Assembly (NCBI RefSeq): GCF_026646375.1
Contig: NZ_JAIPPU010000003.1
Span: forward strand, 186,001 to 250,000
Length of the DNA stretch: 64,000 nt
Source: Acetobacterium wieringae
Lineage (GTDB): Bacteria; Bacillota; Clostridia; Eubacteriales; Eubacteriaceae
Direction: 5' to 3'
Part shown: piece by piece, positions 61,898 through 64,000 of the stretch
How positions within the stretch are numbered: the stretch's first letter is position 1
How the letters are laid out: every line of letters starts with the position of its first letter
Translations under genes and position numbers: made by a program
The notes under the pieces: generated by a model
Told to the model about the DNA's origin: nothing
What the model saw: only the letters and a program-made list of their open reading frames with translations
The model's database searches: none

Positions 61898-62482
61898 ATG
61901 ATCAATTCAATTAGTCAAAGTGGTAGTGCTTCTGGCATCTGGCAGGCATACCAGGCTCAACAGACAGCTGCCAGCGAGACCAGCGAGAGCAGCGAAACCA
62001 CCCCGATCGATGGTAAAATGCCACCACCAAAAGGGCCGCCACCACCACCGCCACCCGAAGGGAGCGAATCATCCACTGATTCGACCACACTGACAACAGA
62101 ACAGGAAGATTTAATCAGTTCACTTCTGGAAGAGTATGACGCTGACTCACTCGATGAAAATGATGCCACCACCATCATTTCGGCTTTGCGCGACGCCGGT
62201 ATTCCGGCCGGTAGTGCCTTAGCCGATGCCGTTGAAGAAAATGGCTTTGATCTCCAGGAAATTCTGGATCTTGTCCCCGTTTCAGCCAACATGCCAAATG
62301 GCGGTATTTCACAAAACTACCTTGAGATCCGGGAATCAATGGGTAGCTTAAGCATCCTTGATGAGAACGCGTTGAGTCAAAGCACCCAGACCAACCAATC
62401 GTTACTATCTCTGTTTCAACAATATCAGAACAATCAAGATTCCGGTACAACCAATCGAGTGAATATGGATGTCCTGGCCTGA
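61898..62482 (+). CDS. Hypothetical protein with proline tract and EF-hand-like region
   Basis: The start at 61898 has a strong site (CGAAAGGAGAACCAACT). The 194-residue protein has a Ser/Thr/Gln-rich start (about 1-40), a proline run (PPPKGPPPPPPPEG, about 45-60) and an acidic helical part (75-130) with LLEEYDADSLDENDATTIIS, which resembles one EF-hand-like or calcium-binding loop, followed by ALRDAGIPAGSALADAVEENGF. No signal peptide is present. Such proteins occur in Firmicutes near surface or motility genes, but no function is known. The end (NNQDSGTTNRVNMDVLA) is low in complexity. Confidence 0.7.
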   Translation: MINSISQSGSASGIWQAYQAQQTAASETSESSETTPIDGKMPPPKGPPPPPPPEGSESSTDSTTLTTEQEDLISSLLEEYDADSLDENDATTIISALRDAGIPAGSALADAVEENGFDLQEILDLVPVSANMPNGGISQNYLEIRESMGSLSILDENALSQSTQTNQSLLSLFQQYQNNQDSGTTNRVNMDVLA

Positions 62483-62534
62483 TATGGATTAACGATCTGT
62501 GTCATTATCTTGATTTCATCCCCTTGCAGTTTAA

Positions 62535-62565
62535 ACACCCCTGGCTGATTATCAGCCGGGGGTGT
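62535..62565 (+). terminator. Hairpin, probable terminator of the EF-hand-like gene
   Basis: ACACCCCTGGCTGAT pairs with ATCAGCCGGGGGTGT (one G-U pair), giving a long stem with a one-base loop; the run after it is not T-rich, so termination is uncertain. Confidence 0.5.
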
Positions 62566-62772
62566 ATTAGTCGTTCGACATTGGCAAGTAAACAAGTTCA
62601 AACTATTTTAAACAAGGGCGCTCTGATGGAAAAACGTTGCTACCTAAAATTATCTGGCTTATGACTTGGAGAAACTGAACAAACAGTCAGTATGGTCTGA
62701 AAGCAATAAAATTCAATCCGCCAGAAAACAAAAAGGTATGGATTAAACCAAATCTAATGAGTCAGAATGAGC

Positions 62773-63396
62773 TTATAGACCTTCAATCACAGCCACAAAC
62801 GTATCCACTGGTTGTGCGCCACTGACGGCCTCTTTACCATTAAATAAGAAATACGGTACCCCATTAATATGGCGTGAACGGGCATTGGCCTCATCTTCCC
62901 GGACTTCTTTTTCATAAGCCGATGATTCTAAAATGCGTCGTGCTTCGACTTGATCCAATCCCACTTCACCTGCAATGGCCGCAAGCACGTCAAAATCTGA
63001 AATGTTCAACCCGTCAGTAAAGTAGCTTTTCATCACCGCTTCGGTAAAGGCCTTCTGTTTGCCCTGAACCTTGGCATAATGGGATAAACGATGGGCATCA
63101 AAGGTATTGGTCGGTTGCAGTCTATCAAAATTGAAATCCAGACCAACTTCTTTGGCAACATTGAAGACATTCGTATTCGCGGCAATTGCCTGCTCAATAC
63201 TCATCCCATATTTTTTAGCAAGCAGTTGATGAATGTTCTCATCATAGCGCTTCTTAGCGTTCGGATCTAATTCAAACGCAATAAAGACGATCTCAACGTC
63301 TTCTGTCATCCCTGTTTTCTCAAGGGCCAAGCTAAGCTTTTTTTCCCCAATATAACAAAAGGGACATCCATAGTCTGACCAGATTTCTACTTTCAT
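62773..63396 (-). CDS. DsbA/FrnE-family thiol oxidoreductase
   Basis: The 207-residue protein has a thioredoxin-fold start, MKVEIWSDYGCPFCYIGEKK, with the active pair Cys11 and Cys14 (CPFC), and a helical insert. NTFDAHRLSHYAKVQGKQ and INGVPYFLFNGKEAVSGAQP, with the cis-proline VPYF, are typical of the FrnE/DsbA family. It lacks a signal peptide, so it acts in the cytoplasm. Similar enzymes serve disulfide exchange or arsenic/polyketide chemistry. A thioredoxin-like gene lies 155 bp upstream in the same direction. Confidence 0.92.
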   Translation of the reverse strand: MKVEIWSDYGCPFCYIGEKKLSLALEKTGMTEDVEIVFIAFELDPNAKKRYDENIHQLLAKKYGMSIEQAIAANTNVFNVAKEVGLDFNFDRLQPTNTFDAHRLSHYAKVQGKQKAFTEAVMKSYFTDGLNISDFDVLAAIAGEVGLDQVEARRILESSAYEKEVREDEANARSRHINGVPYFLFNGKEAVSGAQPVDTFVAVIEGL

Positions 63397-63550
63397 TTTT
63401 TTTACCTCATCATTCCTACCAACGGTAAGACCTTTCAGTCAACAGAATATTCTTTGAAGGTACTTCATTTCTAAATTTCTTTAGTTTCACTGGCTGCTTT
63501 TTAACTCGGATACACGACGGCTAAACAAAAATAATTGTAATGTAGCAAAT

Positions 63551-63889
63551 CTAATTTTTAGGTTCTCCATAAAAAAGCGCGTCGTATCTGGATATTTTTT
63601 CTTCAAGCTTAATCACGCTAATAATACCTGCTTCGCGGACGGTTTCTTTTCCTTGAACAAATAGCATGACAACCGGCGCTGAAAAGATATGAAAGCTGGC
63701 CGTCAGTTCCGACACGTTTTGCACGTCAACCTTAACCGCCCGGATATTTGGGTAGCGGTCAATCATTGCCTCAATTTTGGGCTGCAGATCCCGACACACA
63801 GAACAGGTACTGCTACCAAAATAAATCAGCAACATGTCATTTTTTTGAATCAGATGATTCATTTCTTTGATTGTCTTGACTGATTCCAT
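63551..63889 (-). CDS. Thioredoxin-family protein
   Basis: The 112-residue protein has a thioredoxin fold with the redox pair Cys29 and Cys32 in GSSTCSVCRDLQP (CSVC instead of CGPC) and the cis-proline in FSAPVVMLFVQG near residue 75. It is a cytoplasmic reductant-like protein; the altered dipeptide suggests a specialised partner. It starts at the ATG at 63889 after GAGGGAATAA. It lies upstream of the DsbA/FrnE-like gene, which may be in the same transcript. Confidence 0.9.
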   Translation of the reverse strand: MESVKTIKEMNHLIQKNDMLLIYFGSSTCSVCRDLQPKIEAMIDRYPNIRAVKVDVQNVSELTASFHIFSAPVVMLFVQGKETVREAGIISVIKLEEKISRYDALFYGEPKN

Positions 63890-63941
63890 TTATTCCCTCA
63901 CACGATGAATCAAATCCCCCAACTTTTTTACCCATGCATGC

Positions 63942-63970
63942 ATAATATTATATTTAATGCGATTTTGCAA
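63942..63970 (-). promoter_or_regulatory. Thioredoxin gene promoter
   Basis: On the minus strand TTGCAA (63965-63970), a 17-base spacer and TATTAT (63942-63947) lie about 50 bp before the start. A TATAAT overlaps it with worse spacing. Confidence 0.4.
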
Positions 63971-64000
63971 GCGAAGTCTACTTTTTAACGCCGCTTTCAC

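Noticed and set aside
62640-62745. Protein-like stretch LEKLNKQSVWSESNKIQSAR before a stop
   Set aside because: It is in a frame with a close upstream stop and no start or ribosome site; it could be a gene remnant, but I cannot name the family.
1-64000. CRISPR array, rRNA, tRNA, prophage or insertion sequence
   Set aside because: No regularly spaced direct repeats, no rRNA-like stretches, no tRNA cloverleaf and no transposase or phage genes were seen.

Overview
The window looks like a piece of a Clostridia chromosome, most likely a Eubacteriaceae acetogen close to Acetobacterium. This is inferred, not proven, from five secreted proteins with ChW repeats (three tandem 'HxQNxGW ... GxxxRLEAIxI' modules each), a DUF3786 protein, a T-box-controlled trp operon, strong AGGAGG-type ribosome binding sites and frequent TTG/GTG starts. 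No rRNA, tRNA, CRISPR array, prophage or intact insertion sequence was seen.

Layout. 1-7.6 kb: three ChW surface proteins (a C1 papain-like protease cut by the window edge, a DUF3298-type protein, and a 1362-residue Ig/leucine-rich-repeat protein). 8-11 kb: a lipoprotein hydrolase (DUF3089), a ZIP metal transporter and an unknown protein. 11-13.1 kb: dihydroxyacetone kinase dhaK-dhaL-dhaM. 13.7-20.8 kb: the complete trpEGDCFBA operon read leftward from a consensus promoter through a Trp T-box leader. 20.9-25 kb: GNAT acetyltransferase, lipase, RsgA, and a PadR regulator with its translationally coupled zinc-ribbon partner. 25.4-30 kb: a large chemoreceptor and two CheX-family proteins. 30-32 kb: a cold-shock group (DEAD-box helicase with an apparent frameshift, a 52-residue basic protein, CspA). 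32.4-43 kb: housekeeping genes (DHH phosphoesterase, ribokinase, arylamine N-acetyltransferase, TraX-like, RecQ, nitroreductase, VanZ-like, dCMP deaminase, Maf). 43-53 kb: beta-lactamase-like lipoprotein, ChW SGNH hydrolase, Na+/H+ antiporter, PutP, MoaE-like protein, ChW C39-type peptidase. 53-60 kb: three GGDEF proteins, a patatin and DUF3786. 60-64 kb: a pyridoxamine-oxidase remnant, cysteine synthase, an EF-hand-like protein, a DsbA/FrnE-like oxidoreductase and a thioredoxin-like protein.

The main unexplained feature is a family of at least eight intergenic palindromic elements of about 100-235 bp. Most fold end to end into a long hairpin, with ends such as AGTACCGACAATTGTTA. The hairpin-tip sequence differs between copies while base pairing is kept. 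One copy lies inside the trp operon; two copies of a longer form lie just upstream of rightward genes. A second, smaller hairpin family built on AGCTTTG is also scattered between genes. Other points of note are a C8-tract frameshift in the helicase gene, a truncated oxidase gene, a GGDEF protein reading GGDKF, and palindromes near the dha and trp promoters.
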